A stretch of 64,000 bases of DNA from Epiperipatus broadwayi (GCA_028023455.1 JAQFVV010012416.1:4633594-4697593), one strand, 5' to 3'; shown: positions 1 to 11,125, counted from the first letter of the stretch. Numbers and translations: made by a program. The notes: generated by a model not told the origin, from the sequence alone.

Positions 1-209
1 AGAGTGAAAAAATACAGATTTTACTAGTTATTTTAAATCTTTCTAAGAAAATTGGAGAATATAAGATAATATAATAAATAAAACTCATTATTTGATAATT
101 TCAATATTCAAATCAATAATAATATCAACAACAAAAATGTATCTAAAAATCTCATAATTCTTATCTCCTCCATAGTCTTCAAACATTCTTCTTTTCTATT
201 ACTCTAACA

Positions 210-393
210 CAGTGGCTCTCAACCTTCCTAATCATGTGACTCTTTAATACAATTTCTTATGTTGTGATGATCCGCAACCTGTAATTTTGCTACTGTTATG
301 AATCAAAAATGTGTTTTCCAATGGTTAGGCGACCCCTGTGGAAGGATTGTTCGACCCTCAAAGGCATCGTAACCCATAGTTTAAGAACCACTG
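210..393 (+). mobile_element. SPIN-like hAT non-autonomous element (MITE)
   Basis: A 184-bp element starts with CAGTGGCTCTCAACC and ends with the inverted terminal sequence GAACCACTG. It is flanked on both sides by the identical 8-bp sequence CTCTAACA (202-209 and 394-401), the target duplication size of hAT transposons. Internal stretches around AATTTTGCTACTGTTATGAATC and GGCGACCCCTGTGGAAGG match what I remember of the ends of the SPIN family, known for horizontal transfer among animals. There is no coding capacity, so it was mobilised in trans. The hAT call is firm; the SPIN call is from memory of the consensus. Confidence 0.85.
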
Positions 394-899
394 CTCTAAC
401 ATAACTCTATGATCACCCTCCTATTCATTATCCAATTTATATTGATTTTATCTTAATAAATTACTCAAAGCAGAATTAAAACAACAAAACAAAAAGTGTA
501 TTAATTCATAACTACATGATAACAACATACACTTATGGTTACAAATATATTACTTCATAATCTGTCAGGTTCTCTCGTCACTTCACTTTTTAGTTACACC
601 ATGTCAATATAATTTGATTTCATAATATCTCCCAATGTGTTTATTTTGCTTTCCTTTTCTACCTTAATTTTTTTTATTCAGCATTTCTCATCTCACACTG
701 AGTCACATTATTGTTTGAGATCTAATGATTTTTCTTTCAAAAGGTAACTTTGATAATGGTGGTTGCTAGTTTGTTGAAATATCGGAGTGTAATGCAAAAT
801 AATACACAGTTTATTCCCAAAAATATTAATTTATGTACATCATACAACCATGAAAACATTAAATATAATATATATAATAATTTAATGGATTTTTTTGGA
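394..899. other. AT-rich DNA without recognised genes
   Basis: I see only AT-rich sequence with no protein motif. A 61-codon open frame at 750-935 has no recognisable features and is probably chance. Confidence 0.6.
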
Positions 900-1194
900 T
901 GGAAATATTTAATGTGTGGATTTATCCATTTATAATTACTTAATTAAAAAGCATTTTATATAGAACAGTAGCTAATGATAGCTAACTGCCCCAGGATAAG
1001 AGTTAAAGTAAAACTGACAGGCTGATTACATTTACATTAATTATTTCCAGATCTCCTTTTGAATCCAATCAACCTGACAGTTGTACATTAAGTCTTATCC
1101 TAGGGCAGTTGACTTTTATTAGATATTGTTTTAAATAAAGTGCTTTCTAATTAATTAATTATAAATGGATAACTCCACACATTAAATATTTTCA
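900..1194. repeat. Foldback (MITE-like) element with about 100-bp inverted arms
   Basis: The left arm (900-1000) beginning GGAAATATTTAATGTGTGGA is repeated in inverted form at about 1089-1194. The inner ends of the arms carry GCCCCAGGATAAG and CTTATCCTAGGGC. The arms have diverged by small substitutions. Flanks are AT-rich, so I could not define a target duplication. There is no coding capacity. Superfamily unknown. Confidence 0.65.
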
Positions 1195-3061
1195 TATATA
1201 TATATATATCATTGTCAATCTTTTTCTCATACAAAAATCTGCTTGGTCAAGTGAGTTAAAACTCTAAACTTTTGATTGGTCAATTACAAAATCAGCAGTA
1301 AAGATATATTCATTTGCAAAAAGCAAATTAATAATTTGTCAGAAAATGAAAGTGAATGAAGGTTATTTCAAAAATAAATGTCTATTTATAGTTATAAAAA
1401 TATTTTATAGTGGAGAACCTAAAAAGAATATTCGACCTATTAGAAAATGCTGCATATGTCATTGATTTCTTTCTCAATTTACATTCGTGTAAAAGTAAGT
1501 AATTTTTACTAAAATCTTAACTATTTTTCTAAAATAATTTTATTTTCAGCATATTTTATCAAAATAATCTATAATATGTAAAACAAATACTAAAAACACT
1601 CCAAAACATTCATTTTCATTTTCAAAATCAAAACAAAAAAGTTGGAGCAGTAAAAATTATTGACAGGTACTCCCTTCTATTTAAAATGAAAACCTACCAA
1701 TTAGCATCTAGAAAAGTCTGCCTTCTCCCTTGTTATAGCTTCAAATTTAAATATTATTGAATTTTTACTTGTAAAATAATTCTAGAGGGCAGCATCTTAC
1801 AGTACTTTTTAAGCTTTAACATGAGCTTAAATTCACTATGATAACATAAAAATTGCCAGTTTTAGAGCAAGTTAAAATCATGCTCAAGTTTACTTGAACC
1901 TAAAAGTAAAAGAGTTTTAATATTAAATGTAAAATAATCAGAATTGTTTTAATTTAGCTTCTAAAAATTGAATTATTTTACATTCAAATTGTTTAAATGT
2001 AATGAAAAATTTGAAATAAAATCAATAACTGAAGATAAATATAAGAAAAACATAAGAAAAATAGCCTGTAGTAAAACAAAAGAAATGTATTTCAACCAAT
2101 TATAACATGCAATTGCCATTTATTTCTCATGTCTTAGAAGTTATTAATGCTAATTATTTACTTCTATTGTTTTTTCTTTATCTAAAATTACATATTTAAA
2201 ATAAAAATCTAAATCTAGCCACATTATTAGTCAATATAGTGGGAAAAATAACCATAAATATTTATGAAAAATAGTTGTGTTTTGCTAGGTATCATCGAAT
2301 GTCAATATGCAAATAGCAGTCGGGCATTATTCATTTGTCTTGATTATTTTTGTTCTAAAATTTAAAAGTTTTTGAATCAAAGTTTATACTTAGTACAGTA
2401 TTACAAAAAAATACTTATGCATGTAATAAATTATTGAAAATATAATTATTTATATTCAAAATCTATTACAAAAGCATAAAATATTTTGTGTGTGATTTCT
2501 GACTTTGACAATTAGAAACTCCTAATCAACAATGGCCGAAATTGACAGTCAGTGCTTTGAAGCATCATATAAAGTAAAAGGGGATAGACAATTGGCTCTT
2601 TTTATGATTGTATATGGCAAGCAAAATTTAATGTTTTTGCAAAAATACTGCCAAATGTGGATTTTTTTGGAATTAAAATTTTAAATACAGATTAAGCTAA
2701 GAATTTGCTATAAAGTGAGTGTAAAATGAAGAAAATGTGACTAAAAATTACCGAGAGATGGCGCAAAATGTAAATGTTGTGTGTTTTTTTTAAATCAGAC
2801 AATTTATAAGCCTCAAAAATACTTTGACTGTGCCATGTGTTAAATCTTTCAATTACACAATTTGACATAATCAGAACATTAAAATTACTTTGTTAATGGA
2901 ATTTCCAATGTTATAACAAGATAAAAAAAAGTCTGAAATACTAATTAATTAATTATAAGTGCAACAAAGAGAACTATGATTTTTTTTCCAAAACTGAAAA
3001 ATGTCTATAAAACCAGAAAAGAAAAAGGAAGATCAGTTATTTATTTCATTATTGTTTAAAG
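1195..3061. other. AT-rich DNA, no gene except a possible short ORF
   Basis: It holds a short (AT)n at 1195-1210 and many A/T runs. No repeat family or protein motif was recognised apart from the small frame at 2532-2684 listed separately. Confidence 0.55.
2532..2684 (+). CDS. Possible short ORF, function unknown
   Basis: A 50-codon frame starts at an ATG in good translation context (ACAATGGCC) and encodes a protein beginning MAEIDSQCFEASYKVKGDRQ. The first 30 or so residues look like ordinary coding sequence; the rest becomes A/T-driven. It could be a first exon running into an intron, a small gene or chance. No domain is recognised and no splice donor stands out. Confidence 0.15.
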   Translation: MAEIDSQCFEASYKVKGDRQLALFMIVYGKQNLMFLQKYCQMWIFLELKF

Positions 3062-3617
3062 CAGTGATCTTCAACCTTTTTACACCTGCGGACCGGTAAA
3101 AATAATGATAAGGTTTTGCAGACTGGCAAAAATAATGATAAGGTTTCTCGGACTGGCAGAAGTCTGTAGATAAATTTTCTTACAGATGTAAACTGCTTAG
3201 CCTTAGATGAGCATAATTGTTATAGCTGATCAAAATAACAATGTTAAATATACAAGATGAACTTATATATATGTATGGAGTTTGAATAATAAAAAACTTT
3301 TTTTTTTAATTTTGAATTTTTTTAGAAAAGTAATAAAAAATTTAATTCTACCCCCCCCCCCCCCCATAAACATCTGTGATAACTAAAAAAACAAATTAAT
3401 TTATGTATGATTGATTAGATTTTGTTTTCGTTCTGTTTCTTTTTTTTTTAAGTGAGTAAAAATGAGATGAAAAAATAAATAAAAATTGTTTATAGTAATT
3501 AAAAGTTTAAACTCTTATTATTTTGTTATTACAAACTTTCCTGCCAGTCTACAGCAGACTGGTAAAAAACTTCTGTGGCCCAGCACCGGTTCACGGACCA
3601 AGGGTTGAAGACCACTG
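3062..3617 (+). mobile_element. hAT-type non-autonomous transposon
   Basis: The 556-bp element begins CAGTGATCTTCAACC and ends with its inverted counterpart GGTTGAAGACCACTG. It is flanked by the perfect 8-bp duplication GTTTAAAG (3054-3061 and 3618-3625). Repeated GGACCGG/GGACTGGCA motifs and a poly-C run (3351-3365) lie inside. It encodes no transposase, so it is an internally deleted or MITE-type hAT copy. Confidence 0.85.
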
Positions 3618-3771
3618 GTTTAAAGTACCTTATAAACTTTAATATGAACATGTTATTATTTAACTGCTCTCTCTCTCTCTCAAAGTAAAACAAGCACACC
3701 CAAACAATATTTTTTTATAAAATGTATATATAATATAATAAATATGCTAATAACTCTTAACAAGCTTTTTC

Positions 3772-3836
3772 GAATATCCCTATCTCTAAACCAGTTTCAA
3801 AATGGTGGCCATTGTCAGTGAGGTGCTAGGATATTC
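3772..3836 (-). ncRNA. Hammerhead ribozyme-like motif (degenerate), PLE type
   Basis: On the minus strand an 8-bp outer helix (GAATATCC with GGATATTC) encloses the core box CTGACAA, a hairpin AATGG CCA CCATT and GAAAC. The canonical box is CUGANGA, so G8 is replaced by A, as expected if an original CTGACGA lost its CpG. Activity is unlikely in this copy. Confidence 0.5.
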
Positions 3837-4030
3837 AGACATTAGATTTAAAAAAAGCAGTCAAGTCCAGTATTTATCTAATAGTTAACTATTAAATAGA
3901 AAATCTAAAATTTTTAGACATCTATATGTCTTCAAATCCAGCTATCTAACTTAAATTTCAGATTTTCTATTTAATAGTTAACTATTATATAAATGCTGGG
4001 CTTGAGCAGGTATTTTGTGATCTAATGTCT

Positions 4031-4095
4031 GAATATACTAGTGCCTCACTGATGATAGCGAGCAGCTTGAAACCAGTTTGGGGATAGTGATATTC
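4031..4095 (+). ncRNA. Hammerhead ribozyme-like motif, PLE type
   Basis: The plus strand has CTGATGA at 4049-4055, a weak stem II (AGC/GCT) and GAAA at 4069-4072, inside an outer helix GAATAT / GATATTC. The core boxes are intact but stem II is short, and the expected stem III (ACTGGT-like in related copies) has changed to ACCAGTTTGG. It is recognisable as the same motif as 3772-3836 in the opposite arm. Confidence 0.5.
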
Positions 4096-4190
4096 AGAAA
4101 AGCTTGTTAAGAGCTATTAGCATGCTCATTATATTACATTTGTAGTACAAGTTTATTAAATTAAGTCACATGATATGACTTGATTTTCTT

Positions 4191-5360
4191 ACTATATATA
4201 TATATATATATGGTGTGAATTTTAAATGTCTATATATATAAATTATATTTAATATTTTCATGGTTATATGATGTAAATAAAATATTATACATATGAAAAT
4301 ATTTCCAGTGCATACCATTATCTGTAATAAATATCAATTCATCTCAAATGTTAAGAAATTTTTAGTTACGCCCTCTGGGAATAAACATTTAGAGCTCACA
4401 TCTCAAAATATATGTTATCAAAACTAACAACATAGGCATAGATATCAGGTGTTGAAAGAGTATATTTGGATTAGTGATAATCTCTAGTTTAAAAATGAAA
4501 AGCGATACTTGTTAATATAATTCTATAAAGTGGTTTGTGGGAAAGTTGTGGATTCAGAAAATGTGATGCTTGTAATCAAACTACAGTATTGCTTTCTATA
4601 ATATTCTACCCAAATCATATGTGTAAGAGATTGTAATTTGGGCCTCTGATGAGTGCTCATTCAGCATGAAATATGCATCTCAGGGATCATTAATGTTTTT
4701 CACATGTCTTTGATCTTATGTTTCAGAAAATTGTGATGAAAGAGAAGTTTGAAATATTTATATTAAAATCCAGATATGAAGTTAAAGGAAATCCAAAAAA
4801 AGTGTATATGAAGTTAAAATTAAAATAAGAGCTATGTCTTACTCACTTGAACAAAAAGTAATCAGGTATTTCAAAAATGCATCAAGAGTGAGAGAGAGGT
4901 TGGTCTGATTTCTGGGCCAAGGTATGGTTGTGATATGACTGAGCTAAGCTGAAAGTTGCACTGAGATAGAATAAAATTTATATATTAAATAACATAGTGA
5001 TGGAAAGCAAACTATTTGTCATGCATGCCCTATGAATTACAAGCACTCACACACTCACCATCAGTAAATATTTTAAAAACACAGGTGACCACATGTATTT
5101 ACAGTTAATCTTTAAATTAAAAAATAGTTTTCTTCCCTGTAAAATACACACACACACGCACAGCGCGCGCGCACACACACATATATATATATATAAACAA
5201 TGCATACTGCTACCTTAACTCTATATAAAATATTTTAAATACCCCATAGCTATATTCTTTGTGACATATTGCCTCCTTTAAATAAGGAGAAGCTTGAATT
5301 TTGCAGTCAAAAGGAAGTCTCTTGAAAGTATACTGCAATGATATATATATATATATATTA
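4191..5360. other. AT-rich DNA, no gene recognised
   Basis: Contains (AT)n tracts at about 4195-4210 and 5341-5358 and a CA/CG/TA microsatellite listed separately. A short motif near 4373 (GCCCTCTGGGAATAAA) recurs near 25238 and may be a fragment of an undescribed repeat. Nothing coding was seen. Confidence 0.55.
5146..5195. repeat. Compound alternating purine-pyrimidine microsatellite
   Basis: A (CA)n run passes into (GC)n, back to (CA)n and into (TA)n without interruption. Alternating CA/CG is a known Z-DNA-prone composition; whether it forms here is inference. Confidence 0.8.
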
Positions 5361-5724
5361 TAAACATTACAAGCATAAAGCTAAACTAGTCAATATATAA
5401 TTAAAATTACTCCAAATCCAAAATTCAACCAGACCAGATTTGGGGGAATTTTAATTATATATTGACTAGTTTAGCTTTATGCTTGTAATGTTTACATTTT
5501 AATGAGTTTCTTTGCATTTAAGAGTAGGTTTGCTGATGTAGTGTAAAGATTTTATTATTATTATTATTATTGATATATTTGAATTTTATTTATACATATT
5601 AAGTTTGTTGTTTGAGTTTGGTTGAAAGAGTATATTTGTGTTTATTTAGTTATATATATATAGAAGTGTGTGTATGTTTTTATTGTGTGTTAATTTATAA
5701 AGGTATTTGTAATTGGTTTTTAGT

Positions 5725-8091
5725 ATGGGTTTGTGGAGTTTAGTTTTTAATAATTTTCCATTGAATGATATTAGAAGGATTAAAAATTTGTCTAGATTGA
5801 GTGATAGGATAGAGTCTTTAAGATGGCAGATTTATTTTCTTAAAAAATGTAGGGAATTTAGTGTTTTTCCTAGGTGTTGTGCTATTAATTTTAAAAGAAA
5901 TAAAAAGTTGCTTCAAAATAGGAACTTGGTTTTTAAGTTACAAACATATATTTTGAATAGTTTTTTAAAAGAAAATTTTGCAAAGTTTTACAAATTTATT
6001 TATGTATATAAAAGAAATAGATATCATTTAGACAGGAGGAAAGATTTTAATTATTCAATTTTGAATTTTTTCATGAGGCAATTTAGACAGAATAGGTCAA
6101 ATTTCTATTGTAAGAAATATGAAAGAAAATTAAAGTGGTTGTTTGGGAAAGTTAATAAAATTTATTGTAGTGATAAAGGGTATGAGAGTAATGCTTCTGA
6201 TGATAGAGTTGTTAATCTTTCTGATATAAAGTTAAATGATAGAGAATTAGATATTCTTGGTAAAGGCCCTAATTTTGTTCCATTTCATTCAAAAAATATA
6301 GTTTTTGATACAATTTCGTCTATTGAATCTAGTAATTTGAGTGATGAGCAGAAAGTTGGTATTTAATCGATTTTGAATAAAAGTTTAAAAAGGAAAGAAA
6401 AAATTGTTATTAATCCTGCTGAGATTAAACATCTTAAGAATAAGTTAATTGCTAATGATGTAATCATTTCTCGTGAAGACAAAGCTGGTATGTTTGTCAT
6501 TATGAAAGGAAATGAATTCAAAGAGAAAATGGATAGAGAATTAAATAATGGTAAATATATGTTTTTAGATAAAGATCCAGGTAATTTGATTAAAAGAAAA
6601 TTGATAGATATTATGAAGAAAATGGTTAATTTAAAATTTTTTAATAGAATAGATTATTTAAAATGCTATTCTAATGATTTTACATCAGCTAAGATGTTTG
6701 TGAATATTAAGACTCATAAAGATGGTTTTCCTTTAAGATTTATTTTTGATTTTACAGGTAGTGTTGTAGAGGGTATTTCTAGATTCTTGAATAATTTTTT
6801 AAAACAATTTGTTGATTTTGGTCATTATACAGTTTCTTCTTCTTTTGAGGCCTTTGATAAGATTAATAATTTTAAAATGAAAAATAATTGGGTATTTGGC
6901 AGTTTAGATATTGAAAATATGTATCAGTCTGTTAATAGGTTAAGCAGTATTGATGTTCTTATGTCTGTATTGATTAAGAAAAGTTCTTTATCAAAAAATA
7001 AAATTAAGGTAATTAAAGATTTGCTTTTGTTATTGGAAGATTCTATGTATTTTACTTATAAAGGTAATTTTTATAAGATTAAGAAAGGGTGGATAATAGG
7101 TTATATTATTTCTCCTTTAGTATGTTCAGTTTATATTAATTATATGGAAGAGGAAATTATTATTAAAAAGAATTGTTTATATGTAAAGTTATCTGTCAGA
7201 TATGTTGATGATTGTTTATTTATAGTTGAGAATGATAAATTGAAGGAATTTGTAAATGGGTTTAATTGTTTTGATCCTTCTATAAGATTTGTGTTAGGAG
7301 GAGGGGGGTTAGATTTTGGTAAGTTAAAATTTTTAGATCTATTGGTGATTAGAAATGTAGAAACTAATTGCTTACTGTGCAGTCATTTGGTTAAAAGTAA
7401 AGAATTAAGATCTATAATTAAACCTGATAGCTATCAGTCTGTATCTCATAAAGTAGCTGCTTTAAGGAATTATTGTCCTAGGAATATTAAATTAAATAAT
7501 TCTAGTGGGGTAGCTTTGTTTCAGAAATATCTATTTTATAAAGATTACTTGAGGGTTGGTTACTCTGATAAATTTGTTAAAAGTATTTTATTTAATAGTA
7601 ATATTTGTAAGGATGTAAAGGTTAAAGAAAAATATGATTTTATTTCTTTGCCATATAAATTGTCTTCTTATAAAATTGTATGTAGAAATAGTAAATTGTT
7701 TGGAAATAAGAAAATTGCTTGGAAAAGGGGTGTTACATTGAATAATTTATTAAATAATACAAAAGAAATTTTTGATAGAAAGACTATTCCTGGTGTAGTA
7801 TATTTTATTCCTTGTTTATTTTGTAAAAAGGTTTACATAGGTCAGAGTAGTTTGAGTTTAAATGAAAGAATAAAGGTTCATAAAAGTAGAGTTAAAAATA
7901 GATATCTTAGTTCTGCTTTGTATGTCCATGAAAAAGATACAGGCCATACTATTGATTTTGATGAAGCTAAGGTTGTCTTCTTTGAGAGAAATGAAATCAA
8001 AAGAAGAATTAAAGAGTCTTTATTATTGAAAATTTATTATTCTGAAGCAATTAATTTATTTAAGAGTTCTTTCAATATCAAGGGTGGATGA
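5725..8091 (+). pseudogene. PLE reverse transcriptase / GIY-YIG endonuclease, one in-frame stop
   Basis: One reading frame of about 789 codons, interrupted only by TAA at 6364-6366; the parts before and after are in the same frame. I place the start at the ATG at 5725, the first after an upstream in-frame stop at 5710. The N-terminal part carries the PLE signature NLSDIKLNDRELDILGKGPN (encoded near 6213-6272). After the stop, RT motifs follow in order: KTHKDGFPLRFIF, SLDIENMY with catalytic Asp at 6907-6909, GYIISPL, and RYVDD with Asp-Asp at 7207-7212. The C-terminus has a GIY-YIG nuclease: GVVY at 7792-7803, VYIG at 7831-7842 and a following NERIKVHKS segment. In PLEs the nuclease nicks target DNA and the RT copies the RNA onto it. 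All visible catalytic residues are present, so the copy is young or was active until recently. Read-through of the stop cannot be excluded. Confidence 0.9.
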
Positions 8092-8151
8092 AAGTGAATG
8101 GATTTGTGGATAATGTTTAATATTATATATATTGTGTAGTTCTAGTAGTTC

Positions 8152-8198
8152 TTTACACTTGAGAAGTCTGCTTGTAGCAGTGAAACCTTTGGTAGTGA
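8152..8198 (+). other. Hammerhead-like fold with non-canonical core in the PLE1 tail
   Basis: The PLE1 3' tail has CAC, then TTGAGA, a hairpin CTGC TTGTA GCAG, GAAA, a mini-stem CC TTT GG, and in the related copies GTG to pair with CAC. The layout equals a type I hammerhead, but the first core box is UUGAGA instead of CUGANGA. The same altered box is present in both tails of the second PLE locus (45991-46041 minus, 46753-46797 plus). It may be a decayed or a variant ribozyme. Confidence 0.35.
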
Positions 8199-8269
8199 TT
8201 TAATATTATTTTTATGCTGGTCTGGATGAATTTTGGATTTGGGGTAATTTTAATTATATATATATATTA

Positions 8270-9720
8270 AAATTTACTAAGTAAGCAATTAAATTTATGA
8301 AAAAGATAAATTTTCTAGTTAATGATGGAATTATAATTAATATCTTAAAAGAATCAGGTGAAGAAATAGAAAAAAAATTGGCAAAGTTATATACCAAAGG
8401 TCTAATTGATAAAGATATACCAGATGGAATTGGAAAAATGATATTAATATTTTAAAAAGGTTATATAGAAGAGATTAGAAATTACAGACCTATTAGTCTT
8501 TTATCAGTTCTATACAAAATTTTGACCAAAATAATTACAACTCATCTAGAGCAAACTTTGGATTTTAACCAACCAAAAAAAGAAGCTGGATTTAAAAGTG
8601 GTTTTAGTACAGTAGATCATATCCACGTATTGAGAGAAACTATAGAAAACACCAATGAATATGAGTTGCCATTATGCTTTAGATTTGTAAATTATGAAAA
8701 GGCCCTTGATTCTATAAACATTTCTTCAGTGATTAAAACATTGGATCATCAAGGTACAGACTCAGTATATTGTCATATTCTGAAGAATACTTATAAAAAT
8801 ATAACAGCAACAATTAAATTACATAATGATACTAGGAAAGTCAACATTGAGAAGAGTGTAAGACAGGGTGACTCCATATCTCCAACATTTTTTACAGTCG
8901 TGCTGCAAGAAATATTTTATGGATTAAAATGGGAAGCTAAAGGAGTGAAAGTAAATGAAGATTATTTAAGTTATTTGCAAATGATGTAATTATTTTTGCA
9001 AATAATGCTTTGGAACTTCAGGAAATGTTGCAAGAGTTATCAGATGAAAGCATGAAAGTAGGATTAAAAATAAATATTAAAAAGATTAAAGTAATGTTTA
9101 ATGGATTTTCTCAAAAGATGGACACAAAGATTGATAATGGTGAGTTGGAAGATGTTAACAAGTAGAAATATATTGGTCAAATTATTACTGCAGATGGAAA
9201 CATAATGGGTGAAATTAATCATAGAATTAAACTTGGTTGGAGGCTTTTGGTAACTTAATATTAAAAGGAAAAATGCCTATATATTTGAAAAGAAAAATTT
9301 TTAATAAATGTGTTTTATCAGTTCTACTTTATGAATCTGAGACTTGGACACTTAACAGAAGAGCATTACAAAGACTTCAGACTACTCAACAAAGTATAGA
9401 GAGATGCATGCTAGAAATAACAAGAAGAAATCAAAAAGAAAAACAAGGATGGGAGAACAAACAAATGTTATTGACATTATTGAAAGAATTAAAAGATTAA
9501 AGTGGAATTCAGCTGGACAGATTTCTAGAAGAGATGATAATAGATGGACAGTTGAAATATTAAACTGGATTCGAAGAGAGTATAAAATAGATTACATGTG
9601 AGATAGATGGATGAAATAAAGAAGTGTGCTGCAGTAATGTGGAGAAGAAAGTCTTGAGATCAGAGAAGGTGGATTGAACTTGGAGAGACCTTCATCCTGC
9701 CATGGAATGGTAATGATTAA
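8270..9720 (+). pseudogene. RTE-like LINE fragment (RTE1), RT and C-terminus
   Basis: The first readable segment gives NDGIIINILKESGEEIEKKL, then IRNYRPISLLSVLYKI, AGFKSGFSTVDHIHVLRE, RT motif A FVNYEKALDSI and motif B RQGDSISPTFF. This is an APE-type LINE reverse transcriptase of RTE type, with the usual C-terminal SETWTLNRRALQRLQTTQQS region. The catalytic Asp of motif A is replaced by Asn and the FADD box is destroyed by a frameshift near 8975. Several stops and frameshifts follow. The 5' part, including the endonuclease, is missing, which is normal for 5'-truncated LINE copies. Open pieces are at 8522-8989 and 9237-9500. It starts directly at the PLE1 3' end. Confidence 0.85.
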
Positions 9721-10276
9721 TGTCAGTTGCATGGACTTAGAAGAAACTAGTAGGCTTCTCTTTACATATGCATATTGAACTGTCACTAATTATGGATTTT
9801 ATATCGATGAAAAACAATTTGGAAAGAAATTTGACACTGCAGTTACACATTTTTAAAATAAAAAACGTACTTTTTTTTAATTTGCTACTTTTTTGCATCT
9901 TAGAACCATATGCCCTTTTAACCAATTCAGTCCAGTTTTTTGTTGTTATAATTTTTTAATATTACACTCATTATTTTCTCTAAAAACTATTTTTTAGCAT
10001 TTTCTTATGTTTTTTTTATATTTAAATACAAGTTTAAGTTAGATGTAATTAGAGGGGATAAAAAGCATAATCTTTTCCGGCTTGTTTTTTTCTTAAAGTA
10101 GAGTTTCGTGTTGATAAAACTAAAATGAAATAATTCATCTTTATCTTTTATTCGAAAAGCAATTTACTTGATAGTTTTTTTCTTGTTATTATTGCTCTTT
10201 TTTAAGCATTGACCAAATGAAAAAATATTTTTTATCCCTTATATATGTTCAATGTAAAATATTTTTTTTCTCATGT
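9721..10276. other. AT-rich DNA with a short family 2 retrozyme tail
   Basis: Apart from T-runs, 10019-10059 matches in reverse the tail of family 2 elements (AGATGTAATTAGAGGGGAT here; TCTTTAATTACATCT elsewhere). Overlapping small frames at 9592-9959 lie on both strands and show no motif. Confidence 0.5.
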
Positions 10277-10367
10277 GTCATGGCATCAGCCGAGAAGCGA
10301 ACCCGCCAACCCGGGACGCCTGCCTGTTAGGCGACTGTCGCTGACCTCTCGACCACCAATGCTTGAC
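10277..10367 (-). mobile_element. tRNA-like mini-SINE, copy A1
   Basis: Read on the minus strand it has GTCAAGCATTGG at the 5' end, a box A-like GGTCGAGAGGTCAGCG, a box B-like GGCGGGTTCGCTTCTCG and the 3' end ATGCCATGAC followed by an A-tail. It is flanked by the perfect 13-bp duplication GTAAAATATTTTT (10254-10266 and 10368-10380). Size, tail and duplication show retroposition; no LINE-derived tail follows the tRNA part. Confidence 0.8.
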
Positions 10368-10610
10368 GTAAAATATTTTTATGCATATACATACACATAT
10401 ATACATACATAAATTAATAGAAACAATGCATTACACTAGTTGAAATCTATATAAAATATTTGAAACATCACATAGTATATTATTTTCAGCCACACTCTCT
10501 CTTTAACTAAAGAAAAGCTTGAATTTTTGCAGCCACTGAAGTGTGAGGACTGGCTATCTCAAGATATATCTGAGCACTTATAGCATATATGTGTAGAGAT
10601 GGTAATCTGG

Positions 10611-10654
10611 ACCAACTGATGATAGCTGGTTTAGCATGAAATACGTATATTGGT
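10611..10654 (+). ncRNA. Hammerhead ribozyme motif, family 1
   Basis: Order: ACCAA (stem I), CTGATGA, hairpin TAGCTGGTTTAGCAT (stem II), GAAA, TACGTATA (palindromic stem III plus cleavage nucleotide), TTGGT (stem I). Core boxes are intact. Stem II has one change (TTGCT to TAGCT) that shortens it. Confidence 0.7.
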
Positions 10655-11081
10655 GATTATTTATCTTTTCGACATATATGGGTTCAAGTGTATCAATGTT
10701 ATGAGATAGTGTGGAGAGTGGTGGGACGTGTGAAAGTCTATGCTCATATACTCTATATATATATAGACACATGTATATAATAAGCCTGTGTGTTTCATTT
10801 ATTACATAGTAGAGATGTCTGCCCATCCCTTGTATATATATTAAAATGGATTATGTCCTGTACATGAGGAATTATATTGACCTTAGGTCAACATGGGTGT
10901 GACAAAAATATCAGCCTCAGGGTGGCCTTTCAGCATTCCATCATCAGATTTTCAATTGGATGGACGGTTGAAGAGTTGGAGGGTGGAGTAGATTGAAGCC
11001 TGTCCATTAAAGTATGAGGATTGGCTATCTTAATATATATCTGAGCACTTATAGCATATATGTGTAGAGATGATAATCTGG

Positions 11082-11125
11082 ACCAACTGATGATTGCTGG
11101 TCTAGCATGAAATACGTTTATTGGT
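11082..11125 (+). ncRNA. Hammerhead ribozyme motif, family 1
   Basis: Core boxes CTGATGA (11087-11093) and GAAA (11109-11112) are intact, stem II is TTGCTGGTCTAGCAT and stem I pairs ACCAA with TTGGT. Stem III is TACGTTTA, with one change from the palindromic form. Confidence 0.7.

Larger units (their letters stand above)
3725..4190. mobile_element. PLE-type foldback element carrying two hammerhead motifs
   Basis: The two halves are inverted copies. The left arm runs from TGCTAATAACTCTTAACAAG through a GAATATCC hairpin; the right arm ends GATATTCAGAAAAGCTTGTT AAGAGC and continues GCATGCTCATTATATTACA. Each half carries a hammerhead-like core (3772-3836 minus, 4031-4095 plus). The inner parts share ATAGTTAACTAT blocks. 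The right half continues into TTAAATTAAGTCACATGA, which is also found in the element at 17922-18407. Inverted partial copies joined to a terminal repeat containing a hammerhead motif are characteristic of Penelope-like elements; no coding region remains. Confidence 0.6.
5361..8267 (+). mobile_element. Penelope-like element (PLE1), nearly full length
   Basis: The element starts with two perfect 48-bp inverted arms (5361-5408 and 5447-5494) separated by 38 bp, typical of the inverted partial copy found at PLE 5' ends. It continues through an AT-rich leader, one long reading frame (5725-8091, single stop) and a 3' tail that ends GGATTTGGGGTAATTTTAAT, the same sequence found next to the 5' arms. 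The same tail occurs twice more at 45897-46856. The 3' end is immediately followed by an RTE fragment, so an exact boundary or target duplication could not be set. Confidence 0.85.

Noticed and set aside
5713-6366. Separate ORF1 protein upstream of the PLE RT
   Set aside because: It is in the same frame as the RT and carries the usual N-terminal PLE motif, so it is one protein split by a single stop.
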